A DNA stretch of 58,701 nucleotides from Hypsibius dujardini (GCA_001579985.1 LRSR01000080.1:1-58701); one strand, 5' to 3'; shown: positions 34,331-46,271, counted from the stretch's first letter. Numbers and translations are program-made. Notes: generated by a model from the letters alone, not told the origin.

Positions 34331-36335
34331 ATTTCACAATTAGACGACAAATCAGGAACTAGATACCTAAATGTACTGTATTTCAGCACAGTTGCCGGCT
34401 GGCCCGTTCTGGAGCCCGTACGCTGTTCGGATCTTTCAACGAAATACAGTAATGGGTCATGTGTTTTAAGTAGAAACGTCAGGGAGCAGACAAAACAGCA
34501 TGACTATCCGAAAGAAGTTCCATACATCACCCTTTTTCTGGGACCCTTTTCTGGTCTTAACATGGACCACCTTCTACGCCATTCACTGAACGGTCTACTT
34601 TTGAACCAGAAAAGGGTGTCCCGACTTATCGCCGGAAACTGTTGCAAACGCAGCTGTATTATTCCCTTCTAATTACCAGTTCGAGATTCTATGACATATT
34701 TTTGAGAAGGGACAAGTTCTGATGCCGTTGCACCTAAATCAAGATGCTGTAAACTTTGGCTGCGCAACTTTGCATGAAGAAATTGTTTATGAGAATAGAT
34801 TTTCACGAGGAAATTTTTATGTTCATGACTAAAAAAATATATATATAAAATACAATAAATGAAAAGTTCATAACTGTAGAGCAAAACTTGCTGGGCAGGA
34901 AGAATATTCGATAGATCTAGGTAATCAAGAAAAAACGCCTCGCAATCGCAATGCCCGGTAGATGGCGCCTCATCTACAGGATTATTATGAGTGGTAAATC
35001 TCACTATAACACGCTTGCCTTGCCTTAATGTTATGATTGTTTACTAAGAAATCGGCGATACGGATCGGTTCATACGGCTCATTTAAGAGGACAAAACTCT
35101 CACTTTGTGGTAAAATGGAATTTGCCCAACAAACTGGCATCGGAATCCTACATGTGAACGTCGGTCTTCCTCGTTTGTGTTGATGTTTAGTTTCATGTTC
35201 ATCCTTCAGGCGCGGGGTACGGATATGACGCACGAGACACGATGACGCCTCCCGTCATCCTTACTTCTCTGCTGCAAACTCAATATTTTTCTGCCAAACC
35301 GGGAAGGAGAAGCAAATAAAGATTCACCCCTACCCTTTGAATTTCACACAAACTAAACAAACTATAGGGCAATAACATTGATAAAACACATGTACTTGGG
35401 ACTATAAAAATCGTCGTAGAAATCCATGTCATCATTGTAACAGATGGGAATTGGATTATTTCCACGATTTGAATTGATAATTATTGGCTGTTCATTCATA
35501 CTTTCTCGGGAAATCTAGTAACCACATAAAAAATGTCATTTCCCTACGTGTTCGCGCTATTCTACTTCCTGGCAATAGCGTCGTCAAGATGAGAAGCGGC
35601 TCAAATTTAAATGTTGAACTACAGACGACAGGCTCCCTCATTGAGGCACGGGACGGCGGGCGAGCTACAATCCGCAACCCGTTCGACCTCGTTGCTTGCA
35701 TCACTTCATCGCCTCGGCACAGCCATTATCTTAACTGCTTTAAACAACCGAACTCGTAGTTGTAAATTTTAATATGATTCAATTTATATTTCTTGCTCTT
35801 GTTAAACAAAAATATTTTTAGAGAGCAATATGCACTAAAATTTGATGAATTCCCAGGCAGTACAACCGTTACACGGCCAGCACAACAATGCCATCGCAGC
35901 ACACAGGCACAGCACAGCCAGTACATGTTTTATTGGGTGCCTTTTTTTAATATTGGTAGCACTGACTAATTTTCCTGTCCGCGGCTGGTCTCACAAGTTA
36001 GTTTGGTCCACTGTGGAAACGCGAAAGCGATTACATACAGGATCATGATTTCTATGAATCTGTCAATCCTTTTGACAGTTTTTGGCTGCTAAGTACTTGA
36101 ATTAGTGATTGGGGTCAGTGAAAAATATTGCTCGGGTATAATTAACAAGCTCGAACTCAATCTCATCTCTTTCCACCCTCGGAATTGTATTATGGCACCT
36201 GAACGGTGCCGCGTTACTATCGATGGCTGACGGCTGGCAATGGGAACGGAATGGGGAATGGGGGTGATAAAGGAAACGGAAACAAAAAAGTTAACGTAGA
36301 CGTAAACGATGGAAAGGTCCAATTGTACAGATACT
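34331..36335. other. Noncoding stretch
   Basis: No exon can be supported. An open frame at 35484-35759 (plus) and short minus-strand frames are unremarkable. Confidence 0.35.
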
Positions 36336-37143
36336 TGCAAGGCAATTCTACCAATCTCGAAGGTGAAATCTTGGACATCCGTCAATTTTGTAGTGTGTTT
36401 ACACTATGTGTTGGAACTCGCCCAACAAGTCCTCATACCTAATCATCACAGCTATTTGACTCGTTAATACCTTACTTACTTAGGAACTCTATCTACCCTA
36501 TTAACCCTATTCTGCTGCCACAGCTAATTACTTGTATGTAATTCTGATGTGTGTGCTATTTACTATCAATTCTGTAGTTAACACTTTACTATATAATCAG
36601 ATGTTTTACTAGTTATAAGAGGTAGTTGTACTTCCTCTTTCCATCTTCCAGTTTACTTCTCTACCGATCACCACATTCAGTCTATTAAAATTGATAACTA
36701 TCCAACCTCCGGTTGGTAGACCTAACATATGTGATGCTGTTTCCATTGAGAAAACAAAACGTGTGGAAACAATTTCCTAAAACTAAAAACGTACTACGTG
36801 GTGGTACATAGATGGCACTGTTAATTTTGCCGTATGCCGTTTCATTTGATTTATTTATTCGGCTACAGTCGTTAATGGTTCGTTTCTGTCGTTGACAAGG
36901 ACTATACAGTTAGTAGTAACACCGACACATGTAGCAATCAACTGACGCGGTATACGGTAACATTGGCAGCGCCATCTATGCACCACTACGTTGTAAGTTT
37001 TTATTTTCAGAAAATTATTTCCACACGTTTTTATTTTTTTCTCTCGATGGAAACAACATCACATAATGTAAACACACACTACAAAATTAACGGATGTCCA
37101 AGATTTCACCTTCGAGAGTGGTGGAATTCCCTTGTTGGCCAAA
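36336..37143. mobile_element. Foldback element (large inverted repeat) split by an LTR insertion
   Basis: Left-arm sequence 36340-36408 plus 36732-36850 is the inverted complement of 37143-36945. Shared blocks include CTCGAAGGTGAAATCTTGGA, AACGTGTGGAAA and CATAGATGGC(A/G)CTG. The spacer is about 95 bases. The left arm is interrupted exactly at TATG by the insertion at 36409-36727, while the right arm is continuous there. Confidence 0.75.
36409..36727. mobile_element. Solo LTR (319 bases) with TATG target duplication
   Basis: Begins TGTTGGAACTCG and ends ACCTAACA (5'-TG...CA-3'). It is flanked by TATG at 36405-36408 and 36728-36731. It contains a TATAAGAGG promoter-like box near 36614. The empty site is preserved in the other arm of the surrounding inverted repeat, which supports insertion. 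Superfamily not determined; the TGTTGG...CAACA style is common in copia-type LTRs. Confidence 0.75.
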
Positions 37144-37670
37144 GCTGTATCCCTTGCGGGTACTGAGTTCAATTCTCGCAAGTGCTGTTCTCAATTCAAT
37201 CTTTTGGCAAGAATGTTCAATCGAAATTACATGTACACACGCTTGAAGTGCCAGTATAGCTTCAAGGCAAAATATTATATTTAAGTCCCCCAGCAAAATC
37301 ATCACTCACTACCAGCAACGAACTCGGCCAAATTTATTCGGAGTAGAGACAGCTTTGTGTGCTCGTCATTTGATATGGTTATCAAGAAATCTATTGCATC
37401 AGCATTTGGCTAGTTTAATAATTATTCCATTCTTCAAAGCTTCAGTTTTAAAAAGTGTGTTTGTTCAATTGCATCGTCGGTTCTGGAAATCAATTTTGAG
37501 CTTGGAGGAGGATTTTTCATGCTCTCTAGTGGTGGATTTTTCGTGGAAAGGAAGGATTCATTTTGCGACGTCCTCGACATTTTGCAATATTCCCCATCGA
37601 AGCACCCGGCCAATCGTTATAAGCTGATTTGCCTAAAAGTTCAATAGGCAACCTTTTTTGAAAAACGTTC

Positions 37671-38768
37671 ATGATGATCTTTGGGTTGGCCATTATCGCT
37701 GTTTTATATGTTGACGTCCGAGCTCTCTTGGCAGGAGCTTTGGAAATCAGGCAACCTGTCCTCCATTCCACCAAAGAAAAACCGAGAAATCTAACGATCT
37801 GTGCGATAATTCGAGACGAGATGCCCTATATTCTCGAGTGGATCGAATTCTATCGGCTGCAAGGAGTTGAGAAATTTCTGCTGTACGATGATGGAGGGAT
37901 TGACGATACGGTATTGATTCCTGGCGTTTTCGCTGCAAGAGGCTTGCCAGACTTAATTGAAATACACCCCGCCAACCCGATTCGCCGGAATGCTCCTTTT
38001 GGGCGAGATGCAAGCCGTCACAGTGGTACACAAATGTACGTTTTGAATCACTGCAACACGAGATGCATTGGTTATAGCGAGTGGGTTGTGGTTGTTGATG
38101 TGGACGAATTTATTCGGTCACCCCTTAACATGACACTATGGGAGTACATTTGCAGCAAAAAGGCCCTCACTGAGGTCACATCTCAGCTTCCTGCGAGCAA
38201 GGCGTTATCTCAATTCTATTTGGTTGTTCCGGCACGGTATGGAACCTCGGGAATGATAAAAGATTTTCAGGGCAAGATAAGCGTCAATCCGTACCTCGAT
38301 GATTCCTTCAAAGTTTTCGCGCACGCCGGAGATGATTCCCTTATCAGCGAGACGGGTAATTTCCCTATGATCATGCAAGTAAATCCAAATCGTGCACCTG
38401 AAAGTCGAATGGACCCGGATTTTGAGGAACGATATAGTGAAATCTGCAGAAATCATGCCGACGAGAGACATTGTGCACACGACCTCGGGAAATCAATTTG
38501 GAAGCCGGAGCGATGCGGGGTAGCCGGTGTTCACTGGTGTGAAGAGAATCTGATAGGAGTTAGTTACACTCCCCCCTTCACCGACCTGAGAGATTATCAT
38601 TATGCATTTAAAGCGTGGGATAGAGTGGAAAATTTGGTGGATTACTTGAAGGCATTCAAGTATCCAGCAATGAAAAACTTCGATAAGAAATGGTTTTCCA
38701 GTCGAAGGGATTCAATGCCGAAAGCGGTCATTGAAGAAGTTCGCCGAGGTTTGCAAAGTTATTTCTAG
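37671..38768 (+). CDS. Glycosyltransferase family 92 (DUF23) protein
   Basis: Intact single-exon frame of 365 codons. An N-terminal hydrophobic stretch (MMIFGLAIIAVLYV) suits a type II Golgi anchor. The GT92 core is visible: ICAIIRDEMPYILEWIEFYR, then GVEKFLLYDDGGIDD, and the metal-binding DxD-type motif in VVVDVDEFI, followed by conserved aromatic and cysteine positions (ICRNH, CGVAGVHW, DYHYAFKAW). Family members in nematodes add galactose to glycans, but the substrate here is unknown. A second in-frame ATG at 37674 is an equal start. Confidence 0.9.
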   Translation: MMIFGLAIIAVLYVDVRALLAGALEIRQPVLHSTKEKPRNLTICAIIRDEMPYILEWIEFYRLQGVEKFLLYDDGGIDDTVLIPGVFAARGLPDLIEIHPANPIRRNAPFGRDASRHSGTQMYVLNHCNTRCIGYSEWVVVVDVDEFIRSPLNMTLWEYICSKKALTEVTSQLPASKALSQFYLVVPARYGTSGMIKDFQGKISVNPYLDDSFKVFAHAGDDSLISETGNFPMIMQVNPNRAPESRMDPDFEERYSEICRNHADERHCAHDLGKSIWKPERCGVAGVHWCEENLIGVSYTPPFTDLRDYHYAFKAWDRVENLVDYLKAFKYPAMKNFDKKWFSSRRDSMPKAVIEEVRRGLQSYF

Positions 38769-38796
38769 CGCATTTGCTTGAGATAAATGTCCATAT

Positions 38797-39400
38797 TGTG
38801 ACGGGCGAAGTCGCCTGATTCATGTCTCTTTCTGTTGCGCTTATAGTTGTACCGATACTATATAGTTATATACTGGTCTTATGGTTATTGATTGTTCGTA
38901 AGTAGATTGCAAACGCGTTTCAAGTGGCGTCGGGTTGCATTGTGCGCAGACTCCGCCCACATCCGGTTTTGCACTGTCGCCGGTGAAGCCTATATAAGAG
39001 GCTGCAACGCGGGTCAGTAAGAGAGAACGCATCTATTCATTTCTTATTTTTGTGGTCATCAATAAACTGTGTGTGAGAAACCTTTCCTGTGCGAGTTCCT
39101 CGAGCGTCCCGAGTTGGAAGCTCTCCAATCATCATTCAGGGTTATTCATTTATTTCTATTTCTATTTTCTGTTCCTATTCTTATTTCTGTTCAACTTCTT
39201 CATCTTTCGTGCTTTCTTATTCACCTATTGCCTGCGATCATCTGGAAACTTGTTGGAGGATCATCACCATCCATCAGACTAGTCCGCGCAGTCAACGAGG
39301 CGAAATCCATACCTCTGGCTGAGTGCTGTATTTTTACCACTTTTGCCTATTACATTATTCAGGAGATTATTATTGAAGTTTTAGGACTTCCAAAATAAAC
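38797..39400 (+). mobile_element. LTR-like promoter/polyadenylation region
   Basis: Starts TGTGACGGGCGAAGTCGCC, contains CTATATAAGAGG near 38989 and AATAAA near 39060 about 70 bases later, then a pyrimidine-rich stretch. This order (U3 TATA, R, AATAAA, U5) is LTR-like. No matching second LTR, primer binding site or target duplication was found, and the right end is arbitrary. It could instead be a noncoding gene promoter. Confidence 0.35.
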
Positions 39401-40308
39401 GTAACAGCACTCGATTTCGGGTTTCTCGTGTGCGACAGGAATGCATGAATAACGGACGACATGATTTCAAGGATTTTGAGGCTCATATCAGTGAAATAAG
39501 CCGCCAGAGTGTTTCTGTTCCAAAGAGTGTTTATGTGTACTAATACGGTTCTCTAATCGATGAGCGCAAGAAGCGTTTCGAAGGAAAGCGCGTTACTCTA
39601 TCCCTTAAATGTCTTGTACCAGTTCAGACGGCAGATAGGTTTGAATGCCAAAAAAAATGAATAATAATAGTGGGCGCCACGAGATCATCGAAAAATCGAA
39701 GTTTATTTTATTTATTTATTTTTCAAATGTTTTTGAAAACCATCATTACACAGGTCTTGGCGTAAAAAGATCTAGATTTTAGACTTTTGCATGGAGTCGT
39801 AAATGATAAAAATATATTTGCTCTAGATATGCTATTTGAGTGACTGATTGATTGTATTGCTTGTTACAACAAATTACGTATACAGAACTTCAATTTCTTC
39901 ATGAATTTCCGTGCCTTTTCAGAACTAAGCCTTTATGTTCTTCTTAATTAGAGTCAAAAGAGGTTTTTTATCACGAGTCTTAACAAGTATCTAATTATCC
40001 ACGAAACGCACGGATAATGAATTCAAAAAAGTGACAGAATTCCAATGGGGGGGGGAAGATTTTTCATGTTTTGAAATTTGAAATTGAGGATAATTGAACT
40101 TTCATTCAGAGTCGTGAATGCCTCCTTAAAAATGCTATATAACTGCCATTCCCCACTCAAACAGCTTTTACTAGCATGTTTTCTGAGGTCTTGAAAACAT
40201 TTTAGGACCTTTTTCGGAACATAATTCACGATTGTTTTAGACAAAATAAGGTGCTCTTAAACTGCCGCTATTTTGCCGACAGCCAAAAAAGTTCCGTCTG
40301 AAAGGAAC

Positions 40309-40403
40309 AAATTTAGTCCACCGACTGTTGTTTGAACTCATAGCCAAAATTTATCCCACAATCAGTAGACGAAATTTAGTCCACCGGCCTTTATTTGAAC
40401 TGG
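40309..40403. repeat. Direct repeat with 61-base spacing
   Basis: The block AAATTTAGTCCACCG followed by TTTGAACT occurs at about 40310 and 40371. Confidence 0.6.
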
Positions 40404-40688
40404 TGCCACTTATTAGTCACGGGAAGAATCAATTCAAAAAAGTCGAGTTAAAATTTTGAAAATAATAATTTCGCAACTTTAACTTAAAAAGCAAGGACAA
40501 TGCATTCACAAGATAATTTTTTGAGCAGTGTTTATTGGCGTAGAAATGATTTTTGCCACTGGGAAGTGTAGTACACTTGCTGCCGGAACTTCGTTTTTCA
40601 GCTTCCTTTGTCCGGGCACGCCAGTTTTCGCTCTCACATCTTCATAGTAAGTCCTGTAAATATCACACTAAGACTATTGAGAAACTAT

Positions 40689-40862
40689 AATATATTAGAC
40701 AGAAAAGCAAAAAGACCAACAGAGAGACCAACAGAGACCAACAGAGAGACAGAGACAAAGAGACAGAGACAGAGAGTCAAAGGGACAGAGAGACAGAGAG
40801 ACAGAGGGACAGAGAGACAGACACACAGACGCACAGACAGAAAACAGACAGACAGACAGACG
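40689..40862. repeat. AGAGAC/GACA-rich microsatellite
   Basis: About 170 bases of imperfect AGAGAC, AGAGAG and GACA units ending in perfect GACA units. It belongs to the same motif group as the arrays at 13082, 15513 and 57366. Confidence 0.9.
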
Positions 40863-41256
40863 ATCATAGTACTACAAAAATAATTTGGATATATATGGAG
40901 CAAAAAAGAAGCAAAAAACTTACAATCCTTTACCCGTGTGCACTCGATAGTCGCCGCAAAAATTCTGGAACGACTTTGCCCCTTCGTCGTTAGATGTACA
41001 GAGCTGGTCCTTCATGTCGATAAAATGATCGCAAGAATAGAGATCAAGGAGTAAATCAGGATGACAATGGGAGAAAATCAAGACGTTGGTACTGCGCGCC
41101 TTTTAATGCCTCTTGCTGAATGAGTGCAGAGAAATGAAAAGAGAGTGAGAGATGTAATTGCAACATAATGTTGCGAGCCTTGTGCAAACTCTGCTTTTAG
41201 AAAACGCAATGCACTACAGACATTGCTAGTGTGAAATTTACGCATTTTTGCAAGTG

Positions 41257-41340
41257 CAACGCATATTTGCACGTGTTCAAATGCAGCGCACACTTGCATA
41301 TGCTCAAATGCAGCGGACACTTGCATATGCTCAAATGCAT
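41257..41340. repeat. 27-base tandem repeat, about three copies
   Basis: Units of the form CACTTGCATATGCTCAAATG plus CAGCGGA. The motif ATGCTCAAATGCA recurs. The first copy is diverged. Confidence 0.75.
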
Positions 41341-42485
41341 GCTCTTATGGTACATTCAACACAAAGGCACATGTACGAGTACGAGGTAAAGGCCCTTAAC
41401 CAAGCCGCTTTCAGAAATCGTAACTAGACCGGTTTTTTCAACTTTGATTTCCAGGCGCTACAGTGCTGTCATGCCATAACAGATCGCTTGAAAACAATCA
41501 AAAAAATTATCTTACCCATTTTAGTTCGTTCTTAAGCCTCACAGTCTGAATTTAAATCCAAAAGAAGGAAGAGAAGAATCTCAATCAAAAATCGTGCAAT
41601 TAGTCCGGTAGAGGCGCTACTTCGGTTTCTTTCTGGCGCATGAAAACATTGTGCATCTGTTTTCCCTTCATGATGACGGCTCTTGAAATTAATTTTTACC
41701 TCCTTGTTTTGTAGAATATTTTTTGCATCGAATGTCTCATGCTAAAATTTAACATTTTTTGAACACATTGATCTAGAGAGCTTCTTACGTTTAGAGTTTT
41801 GATTCGAAAGGCCTATCATAGTCCACTAAAAGTTTTTTCAGAATGAGGTACGTTTCCGAGTTCCCACTGGCTAGCACAAGAGCATAAACAGTGTGTTTAG
41901 CATATCTTTCATTTCGGCCATTTAATTTCACCAACCATTAAATGGTATTGCGACTTGGCGTAATTGCGAAAGCATAACCTAGCGTGCCAAAGGACCTGTG
42001 TTTGAATTCCCGGCACAAAATTGTTTCGTTGGGTTTACTTCCATCTTATGTCCGGAAGTGTGCCCTCATATAAAGAACGCCAAAAAAGAAGTTTTTGACC
42101 GTAGGTCATGCCGCCACTCATTAACAAACGTTACCCAAACGATGCTCTAAAATAGCGAATGTTTTGGATGAGTGTCAAAAAAGGTCTATTCCATTTTCTG
42201 CAATGTTTTGGTCGTCTGAACTTGCAAAAAAACGTTCTCAAAAAAGTTCTAGACATATTTCAATCTTTTTGAATTGGAATTCCAGTTTTATTTAATCTAG
42301 CACACGCAAAAAACAGGCGCGCTTGTAGTGCAATTGATACCTTTGACCATGGCATGTATGTCTACGCCCAGAAAACTAGAACATTTTTACTGGTTTGTTT
42401 GTGTACATTTGCCTCACCCGAGGCCGGGCCAAATATCAATCTCGCACCCGTTATATAAATATTGTAAATGCGCATTACAACCATA

Positions 42486-43782
42486 CAGAGGTTGAACCAC
42501 TTGATGGTGCTCAGTGACTAATATTCACACCTGTACCGGGCGCCTTATCTGATTTTCAAATCTCATAAACCCTACACGTGTTCCACTCAATTTCACGTGT
42601 GAGATATATCTCTTGTCTCATTTGGATCCAAAGATGGGTCGCAAATTAGATTTGGGTCTGAAGGAGTCTATTTTGACATTAATCAGTTTGAAATATTTAT
42701 CCAGAAAAATTGTAGAAGCATTGAAGGTCAGGAATATCGTTGTTTCTCAGAAAGCAGTATCCAATCTCATCAGGAAAAATATCAACGAGGAAGCCGGAAG
42801 TGATACTGCACCGTTGTCGATGAAACCCCGTGGCTCCCCGATACTCCGAACTCCTAGTCTGGTGGCTGCCATTGAAAAGGACCTCTCAGGACCGAATCCG
42901 CTGACTCGTTCTGCGTTATCCTTGAAGTACAATGTGACGGCTAAAACTATTGCTTGCGTCATTAGCCAGGATTTGGAGGAAAAGGTGCGGAAAAAGTGCC
43001 GTGTTCATGCCCTGTCGAACTAGCAGGCTAAACAACGGCTGGACCGAGGCCCGAGGTTCCTGCGCTACATCAACAACCGGAAGTGCAAAAATTTTATCAC
43101 CATTGAGGAGGCCTAGGTTTATCTGACTGACGTTAACGGGATCCGGAAGATTTACTACAGTATTTGAGATAACGGAGTCCGGAAAGTTGGATCAAATTCT
43201 GGAAGGAGTCTCACCCCAAGGGCGTCATGTTTGTGGCCGGCGTTTGCTCCCGCAAGAAAACTGCGATCCGCTTTGTCAAACCCGGAACAAAACTCGACAG
43301 TGAGTACTACATCCAACATGTTTTGAAGCCTCTTTTCAAGAACGACATTCGGAAACTATTTCCAGGAGAGCTTATCAACAAGGTCGTCTTCCACCGTGAC
43401 AGTGCTCCAGCGCACTCTTCCGGAATCACTCAAGAATGGTTTTGAAAATTTGAATCTTCGAAATTAAGTTCATTCCGAAAGAGCACTGGATGGGTAATAG
43501 CCCTGACCTGGCCCCCATAGATTTTTGTGAATGGTCTGTTTAAGTAAAACGGTTTACCACGGTGCTACTACAGTGGCAGGTTTGAAACGGGTCATGCGAA
43601 AGGTGTGGTCGAATTTAGAACAAAGTAAAATTAATAACGCTTTGCGATCCTGGCCAAAACGTGTTAATTTTATGATAGAGAGGTAGGGGCTTCAAATCGA
43701 ACATGTTTTGAAAAATTCAGAGTGAAATTGGGCACGTGGGAATTAATTAAAAACTGAGCACCATCAAGTGGTTTAACCTCTG
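42486..43782 (+). mobile_element. Mariner-superfamily transposon, degenerate, 1297 bases
   Basis: Terminal inverted repeats: left end CAGAGGTTGAACCACTTG... and reversed right end agree at 31 of 32 positions when the bordering TA is included. TA duplications sit at 42484-42485 and 43783-43784. It encloses a broken transposase read left to right. Size, ends and target site are those of a mariner/Tc1 element. Confidence 0.92.
42613..43560 (+). pseudogene. Mariner-type transposase, broken
   Basis: Catalysed cut-and-paste transposition when intact. The first 136 codons include a helix-turn-helix-like segment (SRKIVEALKVRNIVVSQKAV). After a stop at 43021 the frame continues with stops and shifts. 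Recognisable later pieces are FITIEEA...YLTDV, VVFHRDSAPAH (second catalytic Asp), and SPDLAPIDF (third Asp) in a different frame. Spacing between the second and third Asp is roughly 40 residues, longer than classical DD34D, but a frameshift lies between them so the count is approximate. Confidence 0.88.
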
Positions 43783-43785
43783 TAT

Positions 43786-44070
43786 TCAAGTAATGTCAAT
43801 GTCAGAATTCGGTACATAAACAAACGTTTCGTCCCCCGCGCGTTGAAAGTAGGCTTTCTTATAGTCCAAATCTCCACTTTGAATTACGGTGAAAGCAACT
43901 TCTGCCATTTGCCAAATAACTGTCTCATAAGGTGGAAAACCACCTTCCTTTCCTCGTTCAGCCATGTAGTCCCATCCTGCCGGGCCAGGTAAGCCGTGCT
44001 CAACATGCATGGAGTTACTATCGATGCTGACCAATCGCTGGTGATAGTCTGTCGTAGAGTACTGCAGCAT
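43786..44070 (-). CDS. Uncharacterised ORF, possible last exon
   Basis: Minus-strand frame ending two bases from the mariner element. It stays open upstream to about 44168 with no ATG needed, so it may be a terminal exon. The composition looks coding (MHVEHGLPGPAGWDYMAERG, FPPYETVIWQMAEVAF, AGDETFVYVPNSD). No family is recognised and no upstream exons were found. It may be the surviving end of a gene disrupted by the receptor duplications at 44.3 kb. Confidence 0.4.
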   Translation of the reverse strand: MLQYSTTDYHQRLVSIDSNSMHVEHGLPGPAGWDYMAERGKEGGFPPYETVIWQMAEVAFTVIQSGDLDYKKAYFQRAGDETFVYVPNSDIDIT

Positions 44071-44282
44071 TTCGTCTGTTGTCGGAAGCTGGTCTTTTCC
44101 ATGCAGAACTTTTCCATGAGAAACTTTACCTGCGGGACGATACAGTTGTATTTTGGTCCAAGTGAGGTGATTTAATTTAATTTGCCACTAACGAAGATAT
44201 GAAATAATCAGATGAACAACTTGTTTTTTGTTCTTTTTCAATACTAAAAAAGGTACAACTGAAAAGTGAGCAACTGAACGTT

Positions 44283-45190
44283 TTTGGTATCGCACTTTTG
44301 CTCTATGCGCACAGTGCATCCATCTTAGCGAATTTTGCCATCAGCTTGGACCGTTGGCTTTCCGTCGAGTTTGCCATCTGGTACCGCACGACCATTTCAC
44401 CGAGGAAAATGTTACCAGTTGGTATCTTTTTAACCTTCAGTTGACCATTGGTTCTGGCCGTTCCGAAATTTGTTGTGTGTTGAAAAGACATGATTTGGAC
44501 ACCCTGCACGGGTATTAAGCACTTCTCACCAAAAGGTATTTGAGCTGAGGTCTCGGAGGTTATTATGGAACCGATATATTTACCGTTGCTGTTTCTGAGC
44601 CAAATGAGAATCCTGGTGATTGCAACACGGCATAAGCTGCGACGTTATCAGCATACTCGACGACTTGTGGGCATGGGTACGTTTACACCGAAGTGTTCAT
44701 AATAAACGTTTAATAAATAGCACCTTCTGTATACATTTTTCCTTGAAATTATTCATATGATTATTATAACAGGCATTTGTCAATCAAGTATCTTTTTTCA
44801 ATCGAATACACATTATCACCTAAATGCGGTTTTTTCATCAGATTTTCGTTGATTATCTCGTTCCAGGCATTGATGGCCCTGTTGCAGTCCTTCCAGTGAG
44901 CTTGGTTGTTGGGATGGTCTGGAGCTCTTTCTTGGGGAGTATGGCTATCGTATTCTTGGCACTGATTTCCCATGTACCAAGTTAATTGTAATCGATGTTG
45001 ATTCAACACTCAATCATTCGAGTGAGTATATCATCCAGACTTCTCACAACATTCATGACCTTCATACAGCATTGCGCCTCACCCGTCATTTACTTGCTCT
45101 TTTGGCCCAACTACCGCAACGCCGTGTTTTGATTCGGTCAAAGACTGCGAGCGGTGGTGACACCTCATCCGAGTCTTGCGACACATCCAA
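44283..45190 (+). pseudogene. 5'-truncated GPCR pseudogene, copy of the receptor at 50226
   Basis: Begins within TM3 (…SILANFAISLDRWLSVEFAIWY) and lacks the start, TM1 and TM2. Premature stops are visible relative to the intact copy: TGA in TTCAGTTGACC (near 44440), TGA in GTGTTGAAAAG (near 44480), TGA in TATTTGAGC (near 44540), and TAA in exon 2 (AAGTTAATTG near 44985). The region of the second exon is still recognisable to about 45190. Confidence 0.9.
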
Positions 45191-46080
45191 AAATTAACAA
45201 CCAACGAACATAAAAATATCTTAATCAATGCTCGTACTGCTTTCGTAGCTAAAGTGAACACCAATTTTGGTCCATTGATATACTGAGCAAGTTGCCCACT
45301 CCTTTTTGAAATAGAGGTTGTAGTGTGTGATTGAGGAGACTCTGACAACGCCTGGAACTCTTCCAGATCTACAATAAATTTACGACTAACAGACTTTCTG
45401 CATAACTACTCTTTAGATAATTTTATGAGTGGTGCTTTCTTCTAACTTGTTTGTGGAGACGCTTGCCGCGGGTTCGATAGAGGAAAAATGCCATTACGCG
45501 AACCAATGTGTTATGCGAGCAGGGGTTCCGCTAACCCTTGGATACTTGATCAAATCCGTCCTTCATTTTGTACTTTGATACTCTTCTTTATTTTCTAATT
45601 TTTAGATCCACAATTTTGGGGTGATATGATGCGGCTTTTCAGTTATTGTAAACCAAGAACTTTTGGGTGAGTAGTTCCGGGTAGTTGCAAATTTTACTGT
45701 TTCATTGTTGTTTACAATTAGACTGAAATGCAAAGCTAAATAAAGCGAAGCGGGGCAATTCAAACTACAGTTCCAGTCTTTGTGTATAAATCGGAAGATG
45801 AATAGACATGTACATATAAATCATCCCCTGAAACACAACTAATCTATTAGTAAAAGATCTTGTTTACAAGCGCTGGCGGTTACGGTAACAGTACCATATG
45901 GTTCGGGACCGTCACCGTCACCGTTGCTGTGCTGCAGTAGCGCATGGGAGTAAGGTTTACGAATAACGTCCTTCTTGGTATATGAGCAATTACCAGAACA
46001 CAAAGCGGCCTAAAACGACCAAACTAGTTAGAAAGAAAAATTATTGCCCTGACTTTCATCATCAAAATGGTACAACATGG
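44283..46080 (+). repeat. Segmental duplication of 50553-52390
   Basis: From a sharp left edge inside the TM3 coding sequence, 44283-46080 follows 50553-52390 nearly base for base, through exon 2, the AATAAA at 45373 and about 700 bases of downstream flank. Identity is high but with many small changes and indels. Confidence 0.9.
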
Positions 46081-46185
46081 AACATGGCTTTGCCAAATTC
46101 ATGCTCAACTATCACGCCGGAACAGTGGATTGAAACCCAGCTACCGGGCATCTTTGCGGAAATTTCAACCTCATCATCCCCTAAT
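46064..46185 (+). pseudogene. Relic of a GPCR N-terminal exon
   Basis: The frame reads CSTITPEQWIETQLPGIFAEI, clearly related to CPGITPAEWMEIQLPTIAL of the receptor at 50226. Homology stops just before TM1. Directly after the duplicated flank, it shows a further receptor copy once lay here. Confidence 0.65.
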
Positions 46186-46271
46186 AAAAATTTAAATGTG
46201 CCCCGAATTCGGGGCGGACAAAAATCCACACTTTCTGTCGAACTTTTTCTCGGACAAAAATGTACCCCTTA

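Larger units (their letters stand above)
39401..42485. other. Gene-poor stretch with tandem repeats
   Basis: No coding exon is recognised over 3 kb. It contains the repeats listed separately at 40309, 40689 and 41257, and a tRNA-like A/B box arrangement near 41950-42030 too weak to call. Confidence 0.45.

Noticed and set aside
34150-34362. ORF rich in Arg/Ala in a GC-rich island
   Set aside because: It lies inside the inverted-repeat MITE; the composition explains the open frame.
37115-37180. tRNA-like segment with TTGGCC and GAGTTCAATTC
   Set aside because: No cloverleaf could be drawn, and it overlaps the edge of the foldback element.
41945-42060. tRNA-like A and B boxes (SINE head)
   Set aside because: Only loose matches, with no second copy or poly-A tail in the window.
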